Origin: Virgibacillus aidingensis
GTDB lineage: Bacteria; Bacillota; Bacilli; Bacillales; Amphibacillaceae
Reading direction: 5' to 3'
Length of the DNA stretch: 64,000 bases
NCBI RefSeq assembly: GCF_010994035.1
Contig: NZ_WIXN01000009.1
Span: forward strand, 1 to 64,000
The notes under the pieces: generated by a model
Database searches by the model: none
Told to the model about the DNA's origin: nothing
The model's input: only the letters and a program-made list of their open reading frames with translations
Shown: positions 7,217-17,187 of the stretch, piece by piece
Layout: each line of letters opens with the position of its first letter
Numbering within the stretch: position 1 is the stretch's first letter
Program-made: the position numbers and the translations under genes

Positions 7217-9136
7217 CTAATTATTGTCTGAATCAAAATCCACAAACCGGAACAAATCGCCATATACAATGTCATCTGAATAAGTTAGCTCCTGGTCAAC
7301 TTGTTCACTAATTGAATCACAGGCACTTGGTGTCCCCGATTCCTCCTCAGACTGCTGTTCCTCATCATTTTCTGCAGGCAGTGGTTCTCCGGTTTCCCTG
7401 TCATAGCATATACCGCTGGCTTGCACATACGCTTCACTGATAAAGTCGCCATTTCTTAATGCGATAAAACCTTTGCGGTCATCATGGAATAAATCATTGC
7501 CAAAGTAAAAATCATGTGTTGTCTCAATACCAAGCATGTGCAGCAATGTTGGTTTCACATCTATTTGCCCGGCAATTTCAGATTTTATTTCTCCTTCTCC
7601 ATGTCCAGGTATATGAATAAAAAATGGAACCCGCTGCAGCTGAACATAATCGTAAGGGGTTATTTCATCTTTATCCATATATTGTGCCATCGAACGGTTG
7701 TGGTTGGCGCTGATGCCATTATGGTCTCCCATAATTACAATAATGGAGTCCTCGTAGATCCCTGCATCTTTTAACTGGTTAAAGAACAATTCAATGGATT
7801 CATCCATATATCTGACTGTTGGAAAAAAGTTGTTCAGCGTGTTTGAGTTGGAATCATAAGGTTCAATGGATTTATCCTCTTCATCCAATTCAAACGGAAA
7901 ATGGTTAGTTAACGTGATAAACTTTGCATAATACGGCTCTTCCATTGACTGCAGATACTTAATGGATTGTTCAAAGAACGGCTTATCCTTTAAACCCCAG
8001 CCAACGGAATTTTCCGCTGTTATTTCATACGCTTCCTCACCATAAAAATGGTCTACACCTAAACTGTTGTACATTTGGTCCCTGTTCCAGAAACTCTTAT
8101 TATTTGCATGGAACACAGCTGATTGATAATCCTTTTCCTTTATCATTTCAGAAAGGCCATGGTATTCATTTTGACCATGGGTGAAGAAAGCTGCCCCTCT
8201 TGATAAAGGGTAAAGAGAATTTTCCACAAGAAACTCCGAATCAGAGGTTTTTCCCTGTTCAGTCTGGTGATAAAAGTTTTCAAAATAATACGTGTCCTCG
8301 TCCTCTGTCAAACTATTTAAAAAAGGAGTTATTTCTTCTCCGTTTACATCATTATTGATTACAAAGCTTTGAACGGATTCGGCCCAGATGAATATAACAT
8401 TCTTATCTTCGGCTACCCCATATAAATCGGATTTTTCACTGCTTCGGACATTTTCTTTTACATACGCTTCGATTTCCGGTAATTCATTCCCATCCGCAAA
8501 AACTTTTTGCGATTGGGTTTTGGTATTAATTACAATATCATAGATGTGATAATTAAATAATCCAATGTTTTTCACAAGGTACTCCCTGTCAAATCCGCGT
8601 GTAAACAACTGAGGTCTTTCCATTTCGGCAAGGAAGAAGTTGCCTGCCAGCAATGCAAGTGATAAAGCTGCAGCAAATACCTTTCCGCTTTTCGGGTAAT
8701 TTACTGCCATCACATTTTCTTTTTCCTTGCTCAGCATCCAAATCAGGACGGCATCTGCAAACAGTAAAATATCATATGGCTTTATTAAAGTCAGAATACT
8801 TGAACCCAAATCAGCCATATTATTTGCCTGGAATAATTGCGGAATTGTAATAAAGTCCGTAAATGACCGGTGAAATACCAGGTTGGCAAAAATAATCAAA
8901 GTCCCTAAAAGCATCATATAACGAATATACTTCATTTGTCTTGACCGCTTTTTAAACCAGACACTTATAGCAAACACCAAAAATGCTGATACAAATGGAT
9001 TAATAAACAGGATTAATTCCTGCATGGAATTTTCCAAATCAATGTTAAACATAAACCGGTAAACGATATATGTTTTTAAACCAAACAATAATGCTGCTAT
9101 AATATAAAGTGGTATGTTTATTTTTTTAAAATTCAT
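7217..9136 (-). CDS. LTA-synthase-family sulfatase (YqgS-like)
   Basis: A 639-residue membrane phosphoglycerol transferase of the LtaS family, which makes or primes polyglycerolphosphate lipoteichoic acid outside the membrane. Five N-terminal membrane helices (about residues 8-180) lead to an extracellular alkaline-phosphatase-fold domain. Catalytic features are E253 in WAESVQ, nucleophile T297 in GKTSDSE, and the metal pair in MGDHNG. The tail is Glu/Asp-rich. Synteny with yqgQ/glcK matches B. subtilis yqgS. Whether it is main synthase or primase cannot be told from sequence. AGGAGGA precedes the ATG. Confidence 0.92.
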   Translation of the reverse strand: MNFKKINIPLYIIAALLFGLKTYIVYRFMFNIDLENSMQELILFINPFVSAFLVFAISVWFKKRSRQMKYIRYMMLLGTLIIFANLVFHRSFTDFITIPQLFQANNMADLGSSILTLIKPYDILLFADAVLIWMLSKEKENVMAVNYPKSGKVFAAALSLALLAGNFFLAEMERPQLFTRGFDREYLVKNIGLFNYHIYDIVINTKTQSQKVFADGNELPEIEAYVKENVRSSEKSDLYGVAEDKNVIFIWAESVQSFVINNDVNGEEITPFLNSLTEDEDTYYFENFYHQTEQGKTSDSEFLVENSLYPLSRGAAFFTHGQNEYHGLSEMIKEKDYQSAVFHANNKSFWNRDQMYNSLGVDHFYGEEAYEITAENSVGWGLKDKPFFEQSIKYLQSMEEPYYAKFITLTNHFPFELDEEDKSIEPYDSNSNTLNNFFPTVRYMDESIELFFNQLKDAGIYEDSIIVIMGDHNGISANHNRSMAQYMDKDEITPYDYVQLQRVPFFIHIPGHGEGEIKSEIAGQIDVKPTLLHMLGIETTHDFYFGNDLFHDDRKGFIALRNGDFISEAYVQASGICYDRETGEPLPAENDEEQQSEEESGTPSACDSISEQVDQELTYSDDIVYGDLFRFVDFDSDNN

Positions 9137-9364
9137 AATCTGATCCTCCTGAAATCCTTTCCCGTATATACCCCGGATGTAAAAATAACTTTTCCTGTAA
9201 TGGCCTGAGGCTGCATTCCGCCCGACCTTTGTTGACTACCTTCTCTATTCCCTATTTATACTTGTCTCAAACCAATCATCATATTAGACGTTTAGGATAC
9301 ATGTAAGGTTTCATAGTTTATCTATAAAATTATATTTTAATAGATTTTGTCCGGAAAATAAACG

Positions 9365-10299
9365 TTAATATACAATGTGTTGTGTTTTTGTTTGACAAGG
9401 AATGCACCACTTATGAACAGGGTCTTTATCCAGTTGTGCTAAATTCACCGTACAAACAGAACTGAGTCCCGGGAGTGGGTGTTTTTCAAATGCTGTTATT
9501 ATTTCGGATAAAAACTCCTCTCCCGCTCGGGACACTCCTCCGCCTATAATGGCTTTTGCGGGATTTATTACGACTGAAGCAATGGCTATTGCAAGCCGCG
9601 GAAAGGCTGCTGTATATTTTCTGATTTGTAAAGCACCGCTGTCCCTGCATCAGCAAGCTCAAAAACGTCTTTTGCCGAAAGGGCACCATGTTCTTTTTCG
9701 GCCATTGCCAAATTACTTATCCGGTTTTTTTATATACACCCTTTGGCTGGGCGGGCAATACCTGCAGTAGATGCAATCATTTCTAAACATCCTATGCGCA
9801 CGCAGCTGCAACGATAACCATGAATATCCACTATCATATGTCCAATCTCGCCGGCCATGCCGCTCTCCATTGTAAGAAGTTCACTGTTAGCGATAATCCC
9901 GCCGCCTACTCCCGTACCACGGGTGATCATCACATATTTTTTGCCTGATTGCCGGCACCTCTTCAATTCTCCCCAAAGACTGCCATATTTGCGTCATTCG
10001 CTAAAAAATACCGGCAGTCTGGTATGTTTTCGGAATTGTTTTACAAGGTCATACACCATTCACTTCATCAATAAAACCCGGCGATCCCACTTCTATACCT
10101 GAAAGATTTTGTTCAGTTATTTTATGTTCCCGTATTTCCTGTTGAATGGATCCCCAGATATCAATAATGATAAGGCTGCTGTTATATATTTTATGTTTAT
10201 TGGTGGCAATTTCCCTTTTTTAATCATGTTTCCTTCATAGTCAATTAGTCCTGTTTTTATTGTTGTCCCGCCAATATCTACTCCAATTATTTTTTCGCG
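9365..10299 (-). pseudogene. glcK: Decayed glucokinase (ROK family)
   Basis: Remnants of a ROK-family glucokinase lie in several frames. In order they are the phosphate loop KIIGVDIGGTTIK (frame has no ATG and a TGA just upstream), GSPGFIDEVNG, then TRGTGVGGGIIAN and AGEIGH, the zinc-site region CSCVRIGCLE, and the C-terminal INPAKAIIGGGVSRAGE. At least three frame changes, internal stops and a gap of some 15 residues after DEVNG separate these blocks. LGTG has become RGTG. An intact GlcK of about 320 residues would phosphorylate glucose. The neighbours (yqgQ upstream, yqgS-like downstream) fit the B. subtilis glcK locus, so this is decay in place. Confidence 0.9.
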
Positions 10300-10308
10300 T
10301 ATGGTTCA

Positions 10309-10512
10309 TCATCTTTTTTCATTGCTTAATCTTGTGATTTCTTTTTTTAGGAGAAGTTTGGCTTGTGTGTATTCTTCACTATTAATCATTTGATAATGAA
10401 ATAGTTCTTCCAGCTCTGATTCCATCAATTCGAGATCACCAATCCGATTTCCCGTATAAATGACGGAGCCGAATTTCATAAGGAGATTTTGTATTTCATA
10501 AACGCTCTTCAT
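10309..10512 (-). CDS. yqgQ: YqgQ, DUF910 protein
   Basis: A 67-residue soluble, charged helical protein of the DUF910 family (MKSVYEIQNLLMKFGSVIYTG, then DLELMESELEELF). Function is unknown. In Firmicutes it sits just upstream of glcK, as here upstream of the glcK remnant. The ATG at 10512 gives the family length; a longer frame from 10584 is possible but has no good ribosome site. Confidence 0.88.
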   Translation of the reverse strand: MKSVYEIQNLLMKFGSVIYTGNRIGDLELMESELEELFHYQMINSEEYTQAKLLLKKEITRLSNEKR

Positions 10513-10636
10513 ATAAAAATCACCAACCTTTATTATACCAAATTTCATTATGATTGGTAATAGTAAAAAGTTCCTTATTTCCAAGCAATGAAGAAAAGAA
10601 AATTATTTTTAACCAAGCAAAGATCCGAAACGCATA

Positions 10637-12094
10637 TTAGCGATCCGGATCTTTTGGATTCAAAAATAGAGGTCTTCTGTTTTTAAGCGGTATTGGTGCC
10701 CGGATAAAGATATCCCGGAAAGGCCGGTAGGAAAACGGCAATATCGGCCAAAAATACGCAATATGAAACGATTGCATCCTTACTAAATATAGTATCCATA
10801 GTGTAATCCCGACGGTATATCCTATCACGCCGAAAGCAGCAGTTGTCAACAGCAGAAATATTCTTACCAGCCTGTTGGCAAGACTCATTTCATAACTTGG
10901 TGTTGCGTATGTTCCTATAGCTGCGAGCGCCATATATAAAACAACTTCATTGGAGAACCAGCCAACTTCTACAGAAACCTGACCAATCATAATTGCCGCC
11001 ACAAGCCCGAGTGCTGTTGCCAGTGAAGATGGTGTATGGATAGCCGCCATTCGCAGCATATCAATACCGATTTCAGCTATTAAAAACTGTACAAGTAACG
11101 GGACAACCCCCATTTCAGTCGGACCAATATAAGCCAATGCTGCGGGCAGCAGACCGGGATTAATGGAAAATAAATAATACAAAGGGAGGATAACAATAGA
11201 CAGAAAAACAGCAAGGAAACGAACCATGCGCAAATAAGCACCGACTAAAGGTTTTTGCCGGTATTCTTCTGCATGCTGGAGATGATGCCAGTATGTTGCA
11301 GGTGTAATCATTACACTTGGTGACCCATCTATAATAATAAGTACGTGTCCTTCATACAAATGGGATGCTGCAGTATCAGGTCTTTCTGTGTAACGGACAG
11401 TTGGATACGGGTTCCAGTGCCTGCCGCCAAGGAATTCCTCCACCGTTTTTTCCGCCATGGGAAGACCATCTGTATCAATTTTTTTTAAGGTTTGTTTTAA
11501 ATGGTCGACTCTTTGGGTATCCGCAATATCCTCTAAATAACAAATACAGATATCTGTTTTGGATCTTCTGCCAATTTGCAAATATTCCATTCGCAATGAC
11601 CGGTCACGGACTCTCCTTCTTGTCAGCGATGTATTAAAAACAATCGTTTCTACATAGCCATCCCTGGAACCGCGGACCACTCTTTCCAAATCCGGCTCTT
11701 CCGGTGATCTGGCCGGGTACGTTCTTGCATCAATAATGATTACTTCATCGATGCCTTCCACAATAAGAGCGGTTGGTCCAGCGAGGACAAGGTCCCCCGC
11801 TTCATCCAAATCATTCGCCTGATCGATTTCTATATATGGTATATAGGTTTTAATCAGCTTTTCCAAAGGATCAGGCTTTAATGCATCCTCATCCAGTTTT
11901 GCCAATAATTTCATCAGTAAATGAAGTATGTCATCTTTAGCAAAACCGTCGATCAAAAACATCGCCATCTTCTTTCCTGCATACTCCAGATCAAGCTGGA
12001 TCATATCAAAGCTCTTATCTACGCCAAGCCTTTTTCTCATATATTCTACTTTTTCATGAAATGATGCGTTTATGTGCACTTTCTTATTTGACAC
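10637..12094 (-). CDS. spoVAF: SpoVAF/GerA-family spore membrane protein
   Basis: A 485-residue member of the GerA A-subunit family. It has a soluble N-terminal domain of about 280 residues (TALIVEGIDEVIIIDAR, PDLERVVRGSRDGYVE, FNTSLTRRRVRD) followed by about five or six membrane helices and a basic tail. The NPYPTVRYTERPD stretch and overall length suit SpoVAF, a spore inner-membrane protein working with germinant receptors in germination. In B. subtilis it lies in the spoVA operon; here it stands between gluP and yqgQ. A GerA-type A subunit is the alternative. Confidence 0.82.
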   Translation of the reverse strand: MSNKKVHINASFHEKVEYMRKRLGVDKSFDMIQLDLEYAGKKMAMFLIDGFAKDDILHLLMKLLAKLDEDALKPDPLEKLIKTYIPYIEIDQANDLDEAGDLVLAGPTALIVEGIDEVIIIDARTYPARSPEEPDLERVVRGSRDGYVETIVFNTSLTRRRVRDRSLRMEYLQIGRRSKTDICICYLEDIADTQRVDHLKQTLKKIDTDGLPMAEKTVEEFLGGRHWNPYPTVRYTERPDTAASHLYEGHVLIIIDGSPSVMITPATYWHHLQHAEEYRQKPLVGAYLRMVRFLAVFLSIVILPLYYLFSINPGLLPAALAYIGPTEMGVVPLLVQFLIAEIGIDMLRMAAIHTPSSLATALGLVAAIMIGQVSVEVGWFSNEVVLYMALAAIGTYATPSYEMSLANRLVRIFLLLTTAAFGVIGYTVGITLWILYLVRMQSFHIAYFWPILPFSYRPFRDIFIRAPIPLKNRRPLFLNPKDPDR

Positions 12095-12217
12095 CGTACC
12101 ACCCCCGAATTGTTTTTAGTTTTGCTTTCGGGGATGATTTTATTCATGATCAGCATTCATAAACCATATTTGTGTTTCATATATGTTAAAGGACTAGCTT
12201 AATGAGGGGGCAAAGCC

Positions 12218-13075
12218 ATGATTAAATGGAAGCTTTTCTTTTTAATATTTGCTTTAATATCCATTTTTTCTATTATGTATGCTTTAAAATATATTTCATC
12301 CCCTGCCATTACTTTTTTCCCTTTAAATGAGGAAAGGACATTTTTGGAAGCGGAATCCAAACTGCATCTGATTGCAGAGAATGCAAAAGACCTGTATGAA
12401 ATAAGCTGGACAAGTGATTCAAAAACGGACCAGCCTTTTTATCTGCGTCAGGATGTTTCACTTCTATTTGAAAATGGGTTACTGCGGGGGGTGCGCAGTA
12501 AATGGGTGCAGGATACAGACGAAATCCATATTGAGGAAAACCTACTTCAGGAGGACAGCAGTTTTTATCAGGTAATAAGCATTCATCATGGGGAAATTCA
12601 TGATGACAGCAGCGAAATAACCAGTATTCATCAGCTTTCCCATGATTATCTATATGTTATTGATTCACCGGCAACCCAGCTGGATTCCTTTAAAGAGCCG
12701 GGAAGCAGCTATGAAGCAGAGTGGAAACAGTTATTGGATCGTTCATCCAAACAGCAATTGCTCTTTCATTGGCACCAGTTATTTACTTATTTTGGAATTA
12801 ATGAGGAAGACTATTTAGCTGTTCCGCTTACTGAGCTGGATAAATACGAAGAGGAGCCGCTTCCTGCCATGAGCAATAAGGAAACCGGCAAAATTATGGG
12901 GCAGCTTTGGGAAGGATTATACAAAAATTATATTATTCCTATTGTCAGTGAAGATGCAGAGAGTATGAACAGTTATATACCTATCGTTTTATTTGATAAA
13001 AATAATAAGCACTTGCAGGTCCTTTTTGAATTAAATGGAGAGAAACAGCAGCTGCTGCAAAAGTATGATCTATGA
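12218..13075 (+). CDS. Hypothetical membrane-anchored protein
   Basis: A 285-residue protein with one N-terminal hydrophobic segment (about residues 5-24) and no lipobox, so probably a signal anchor with an acidic domain outside the cell. Tryptophan- and charge-rich parts (EISWTSDSKTDQPFY, LLFHWHQLFTYFGI) look like a folded domain, but I recognise no family or catalytic motif. GAGGGGGC lies before the ATG. It is divergent from spoVAF and convergent with gluP, so it is transcribed alone. Confidence 0.75.
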   Translation: MIKWKLFFLIFALISIFSIMYALKYISSPAITFFPLNEERTFLEAESKLHLIAENAKDLYEISWTSDSKTDQPFYLRQDVSLLFENGLLRGVRSKWVQDTDEIHIEENLLQEDSSFYQVISIHHGEIHDDSSEITSIHQLSHDYLYVIDSPATQLDSFKEPGSSYEAEWKQLLDRSSKQQLLFHWHQLFTYFGINEEDYLAVPLTELDKYEEEPLPAMSNKETGKIMGQLWEGLYKNYIIPIVSEDAESMNSYIPIVLFDKNNKHLQVLFELNGEKQQLLQKYDL

Positions 13076-13311
13076 TCAGGAATATACAGGCAAGGACGAG
13101 GTTAAAGAATTTCAGTGCAAAGGGAATCCGAACTCCCCGAAAACCTGTGCTAATAAATGCACTCCCGGAAATATACGCCGCTTCCGTCAATGGCACAAGC
13201 GGGATTCCTATATCGGGTATTCCGGTGGTGACATTCCTCCCAAGTAAAGATTGCTGAAGCACTGCACTGGTGAGTTGTCCGTTCCAGGTTGTGCCCCAGC
13301 CTTTCTTCTGA

Positions 13312-14880
13312 TCAATCTATAGACTTACCAGTAATTTGCTCATATAATTGAATGAAATCTTCATCTGCCGGATTTAATTCGTAAGCTTTTTCTATTGCCT
13401 CCGCTGCTTCTTCAGACCGGCCGGATTGATCGTACAGTAAAGCCAGATTATAATAGGCCTCAGGCATCTCTGGGGATGCAGGCTCTGTTTCCTGGTATTG
13501 AATATTTTGTTCCAGGTCCTCAGTGGCCAGATCGTATTCTCCCAATTCAATATAAGCATAGGAACGCTGGAAAAGAATAGGCACAGCCATATCCCCTTCC
13601 AGACGCAATGCTTCTGTACCCAATTCAACTACTTGCTCATAATTGCTTTCCGCTAATAATTCTTCCATTTTCATTAAGTAATATCCCTGGTCGGATATAT
13701 TATTTTGAATGCCAAACCAGATAAGAGAACTAATCATCACGGCATACACAATCAATGCCAGCGCTTGTTTGCCCAAAGCCCTTTTTTTCGGAAAGTGAAT
13801 TATAGCGGTGGCAATAAAACCCGAGACTAGCCCGCCCAGATGTGCGGCATTATCAATTTGCGGAACGGTAAACCCAAATACAATATTAATACCAATAACA
13901 AGCAGCACACCTCTGCCCATGGTTTGCAAAAATATTTGCCTGTAATGGATGCCAAAATATAAAAGCGTTCCAAACAGGCCGAATAATGCGCCTGAGGCAC
14001 CGGCAGATACATTCATGGAAAAAGCAAAACTGGCCAGTCCGCCTCCGATGCCGGCTAAAAAATATATAAACAAGAATCGTGCGGAACCAAAAATCCGTTC
14101 CACAATAGAACCCAGGTAGTATACGGCAAGCATGTTCATAAATAAATGCAAAAATCCAATATGAACGAACATGGAGCTGATGATTCTCCACCATTCTCCT
14201 TCGATAATAGCGGGATTGTATTTAGCGCCGTACTCAATCAATGTATCCACGGATTGACTGTCTCCGGCAGACTCAATTAAGAAAAATACAGCAATATTGA
14301 TCGCCAGCAGAATATAGGTAATAAACACCTTCCCGTATGAAAATACCTCTTCTGTTTCCCTTTGTTTGCGATTAGCTTCTGAAGCAAGGTATCTCTTGTA
14401 TTCATCCACCTTTACTTCTTTTAGATTCGTATCTTCATCTTCCTGAGCCTGCGGCAAGGCCGATGCTTCCGCCGCTTCCAATAATCTCCCTCTCTCCGCT
14501 TCCCGTTCATCTTCAGATAAATAATAAACCTTCATCCTCAATGGGTTCTTTTCTTTTAATTGCATTGGTTTTTTTAGTGATTCCCAGTCATCTACAGGAG
14601 GATAATTAGAAACATAGACATTATGTATTTCAATGTGCTTGCCAGCCAGTAAACGCTTCATTGCCTTTGTACGTTGAAATACCTGAGCTATATCCTTTTT
14701 TAAATGATTCTTCCAGTCAAATCCATGATGCAGGAAGCGGATCACCACAGATTTTTTATTTTCATACTTTTCCAGCCATATTTCCTCTGTTTTTTCATTT
14801 ATATGTAAAACATGAAAATCATGATTTGCAGTTAAATGATAAGCTAATTGGAACATGGTATGTTGTTCATCTATGTACAT
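13312..14880 (-). CDS. gluP: GluP rhomboid intramembrane protease with TPR
   Basis: A 522-residue rhomboid protease like B. subtilis YqgP/GluP, which cleaves membrane proteins. An N-terminal cytoplasmic domain (about 1-175) precedes six or seven helices. The catalytic Ser is at about 296 in GASGALFG and His at about 347 in DNAAHLGG; WWRIISSMFVH and HLFMNM mark the fold. The C-terminus (about 420-510) has TPR-like repeats. ATG 14880 is chosen over 14991 because AAGGAGAG lies just upstream and the length then fits the family. Confidence 0.94.
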   Translation of the reverse strand: MYIDEQHTMFQLAYHLTANHDFHVLHINEKTEEIWLEKYENKKSVVIRFLHHGFDWKNHLKKDIAQVFQRTKAMKRLLAGKHIEIHNVYVSNYPPVDDWESLKKPMQLKEKNPLRMKVYYLSEDEREAERGRLLEAAEASALPQAQEDEDTNLKEVKVDEYKRYLASEANRKQRETEEVFSYGKVFITYILLAINIAVFFLIESAGDSQSVDTLIEYGAKYNPAIIEGEWWRIISSMFVHIGFLHLFMNMLAVYYLGSIVERIFGSARFLFIYFLAGIGGGLASFAFSMNVSAGASGALFGLFGTLLYFGIHYRQIFLQTMGRGVLLVIGINIVFGFTVPQIDNAAHLGGLVSGFIATAIIHFPKKRALGKQALALIVYAVMISSLIWFGIQNNISDQGYYLMKMEELLAESNYEQVVELGTEALRLEGDMAVPILFQRSYAYIELGEYDLATEDLEQNIQYQETEPASPEMPEAYYNLALLYDQSGRSEEAAEAIEKAYELNPADEDFIQLYEQITGKSID

Positions 14881-14987
14881 AGTCTCTTCTCTCCTTATTC
14901 CCATCATACCAAAATAACAGAGATATTTCTTTCCCGAAAGCAAAAAGAAGCTGTTTGAAAGAACAACTTCTTTTAAATGTAGGCTTA

Positions 14988-15191
14988 TCAATTTGATGGT
15001 GTATTTTTACTCTGCTTTGAAAATAGTCCCGGCAGTAATTTTTTTCTGAATCCGGGCATTCTCATGGATATAGAAACGGCCAGTCTTCTCAGGAAACTGA
15101 TGGCCAGTATGAGATTAACCACCCGATATCTCCATTTATAGAGCAAGGCAGCGGCGGATAATAATATAGTGAACAAAAAAAGAAATCTCAT
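14988..15191 (-). CDS. yqgO: Small YqgO-like protein
   Basis: A 67-residue protein with an N-terminal hydrophobic helix (MRFLFLFTILLSAAALLYKW) and a basic remainder (FRKKLLPGLFSKQSK). Function unknown. The ATG at 15191 follows GAAGGAGAAGG; an earlier start at 15257 would overlap thiF. Position between gluP and yqgN matches yqgO of B. subtilis, but the sequence is too short to be sure of homology. Confidence 0.65.
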   Translation of the reverse strand: MRFLFLFTILLSAAALLYKWRYRVVNLILAISFLRRLAVSISMRMPGFRKKLLPGLFSKQSKNTPSN

Positions 15192-15256
15192 AATAACACC
15201 TTCTCCTTCAATAGTAATGGTGTTATTATTATTCTTTTCCAAATGGAATTTATACA

Positions 15257-16269
15257 TTATGAGCCAATATAACGATCATACAAGCTTCTGGCTGATGTAA
15301 TATCCTCTGTCCCCTGAACAAGTACCCGACCATCCGGAAAAAGCACAAACTGAATATGATGATCGAGTTCTGCCTTCAATAAAAAAGGCGTCCGCTTTGT
15401 TGCAGCGACTCGGCTGAGTCTTTCTTCCCAAATGGAAAGGTCCATTTCTTTTTTTTCATGAATCTGCACCGTATTTCTCCCGCATAAAATAGTTTCCGGT
15501 GTATTCGCATGCCTTTTCAGTGAAGGAAAATATTGTTTTTGGCATGTTGGACAATCGGGGTTTACATTTGACAGTTTAATTTCATACTGATAATTAAACC
15601 AATGATCAAATGTATAAAGAGTCCTTCGCAGATTATTTTTATTCCCTGTTAAATATTTCAATGTTTCCGTCACTTGCATAGATGAAACAATATCAACAGC
15701 CGGAGAGATAACCCCTGCAGTATCACATGTTTGCCCGGATTCAGCCCCTCCCTTCATCACACAGCGCATACACGGCGTATCATTAGGAACAAAAAAAGCT
15801 GTCATTCCCCTGGAACTAACCACACCGCCATAGGAATAGGGAATATTTTTTTGCAGCAAATATCATTTAACAAATATCTTGTAGAAAAATTATCTGTACC
15901 ATCCAGAACCACATCCACTTCCTGTATTAGTTCATCTATATTTTCCGCGGAGGCGTTCCCTGTAATTGCTTCAATCGTAACAGTGCTGTTTATTTTTTGC
16001 AGCTTTTCTTTCACCGCCACCGCTTTTGGCAAAGCCTTTTCCACATCCTCCTCATCAAACAGCATTTGCCGCTGCAGATTGCTGATTTCCACATAGTCTC
16101 TGTCAACGATCCGTAATTTTCCTATTCCTGCCCGGACCAAATGATTGCAGATTACCGTTCCCAATGCACCTGCTCCAACAACGAGCACTGTACTGTTTTC
16201 CAGCCTCCTTTGGCCGGATTCACCAATAGGATGAAACAGCATTTGTCTCGAATACCTTTCATGATTCAT
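15257..16269 (-). pseudogene. ThiF/MoeB-family adenylyltransferase, one-base frameshift
   Basis: An E1-like enzyme that adenylates the C-terminus of a ThiS/MoaD-type sulfur carrier. The 5' part (16269 to about 15855) has the nucleotide site VVGAGALGTVICNHL, RQMLF and VLDGTDNF. The 3' part (15257 to about 15852) has the Cys pairs CMRC and CPTCQ and the family tail LFPDGRVLVQGTEDI. The halves are in different frames. The join lies in a run of seven A (minus strand, 15846-15852); one more A would restore a 337-residue protein with DICCKKNIPYSYGG. As written, the first frame ends after VWLVPGE. A sequencing error, a recent mutation or slippage are all possible. Confidence 0.85.
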
Positions 16270-16271
16270 TT

Positions 16272-16841
16272 TTACTCCCCCACCCAGCCATTTTCCGTTA
16301 TTAAATATTGTACAGGGATATCAAATGCTTCTCTTGGCATATCTTCCAGAAACTGGCTTGAATGCAGTATGGATATGGTTGTATTTGGAAAATCGGTAAG
16401 AAACCGGTCATAAAATCCTCCGCCAAATCCAATTCTGTAGCCCTGCTTGTCAAATAAAAGACCCGGAACGATTAATACATCTATTTCCTGCTTTTGCACT
16501 TTTAATGTTTCCTCAGGCTTTGGCTCCAGTAAATTGTAATAGACGGTCTCTAATTGATTATAATCATTCAATCGATAAAATGTCAGCTGTTTGTCTTTTG
16601 GCGCGCATTTGGGAGCTGCTATTATTTTATCACTCTTCCAACCAGCTTCAATAATTGGTTTGGTATCCCATTCAAATCCCTGTGAAATAGTAATGCCGAT
16701 AGTTCTTGCCTTTTTCCAAATATGTGACGCAGTCAAATGTGTTAAAAAATTTTTTTCCACTTGTTTTTTTTCATTTTCGGGAAAATTTTTAAGTGTATGT
16801 ATTGCTTCTGTACGTAATGATTTTTTATTGATTGAAAACAC
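16272..16841 (-). CDS. yqgN: 5-formyltetrahydrofolate cyclo-ligase
   Basis: A 189-residue enzyme converting 5-formyl-THF to 5,10-methenyl-THF with ATP, in folate one-carbon metabolism. The signature PGLLFDKQGYRIGFGGGFYDRFL lies at about residues 126-148 and a Lys-rich N-terminus is present. The GTG at 16841 is taken as start, with AGGAAAG seven bases upstream; no ATG lies near. The broken thiF begins two bases after its stop, so they form one transcript. Confidence 0.93.
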   Translation of the reverse strand: MFSINKKSLRTEAIHTLKNFPENEKKQVEKNFLTHLTASHIWKKARTIGITISQGFEWDTKPIIEAGWKSDKIIAAPKCAPKDKQLTFYRLNDYNQLETVYYNLLEPKPEETLKVQKQEIDVLIVPGLLFDKQGYRIGFGGGFYDRFLTDFPNTTISILHSSQFLEDMPREAFDIPVQYLITENGWVGE

Positions 16842-16984
16842 CTCTCTTTCCTAACCTGGTTTATTGCCAAGCTATAGCAATGCAAAATGTAAAACGTTAA
16901 TCCTTAACTCTGTTCTATTGGCTGATCCTATTGGCATCAATCCTGATTTTAATTATATTATAGCGGAAAATATCAGGAACAAAA

Positions 16985-17024
16985 AATAAAACCTCTACCG
17001 TACATAAAGACGATAAAGGTTTTA
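16985..17024 (-). terminator. Terminator of rpmG
   Basis: AAAACCT at 16988-16994 pairs with AGGTTTT at 17018-17024. On the minus strand the hairpin is followed by a TTTATTTTTT run. Confidence 0.75.
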
Positions 17025-17037
17025 GCAGTTGCCATAT

Positions 17038-17187
17038 TTATTTTGTTTCACGATGCAAAGTGTGTTTTTTTAGTCTTGGACTATATTTCATAAGCTCAAT
17101 ACGCTCAGGATTTGTACGTTTGTTCTTTGTAGTGATATAATTACGGTCTCCTGTTTCAGTACAAGCTAAAGTAATGTTAACGCGCAT
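17038..17187 (-). CDS. rpmG: Ribosomal protein L33, zinc-site-free form
   Basis: A 49-residue L33, too short for most ORF finders: [20 protein letters not shown], then [21 protein letters not shown] and HTLHRETK. The two CxxC zinc motifs of the common form are gone: the first reads CTET and the second has SPRL, leaving one Cys. This is the C-minus type, which in other bacteria serves under zinc shortage. No Zur-like palindrome is evident upstream. A strong terminator follows. Confidence 0.93.
   Translation of the reverse strand: MRVNITLACTETGDRNYITTKNKRTNPERIELMKYSPRLKKHTLHRETK

Noticed and set aside
12981-13310. Minus-strand frame at the end of the hypothetical gene
   Set aside because: It can be read through from about 13310 and looks moderately hydrophobic, but has no start signal and no recognised family; possibly a gene remnant, not callable.
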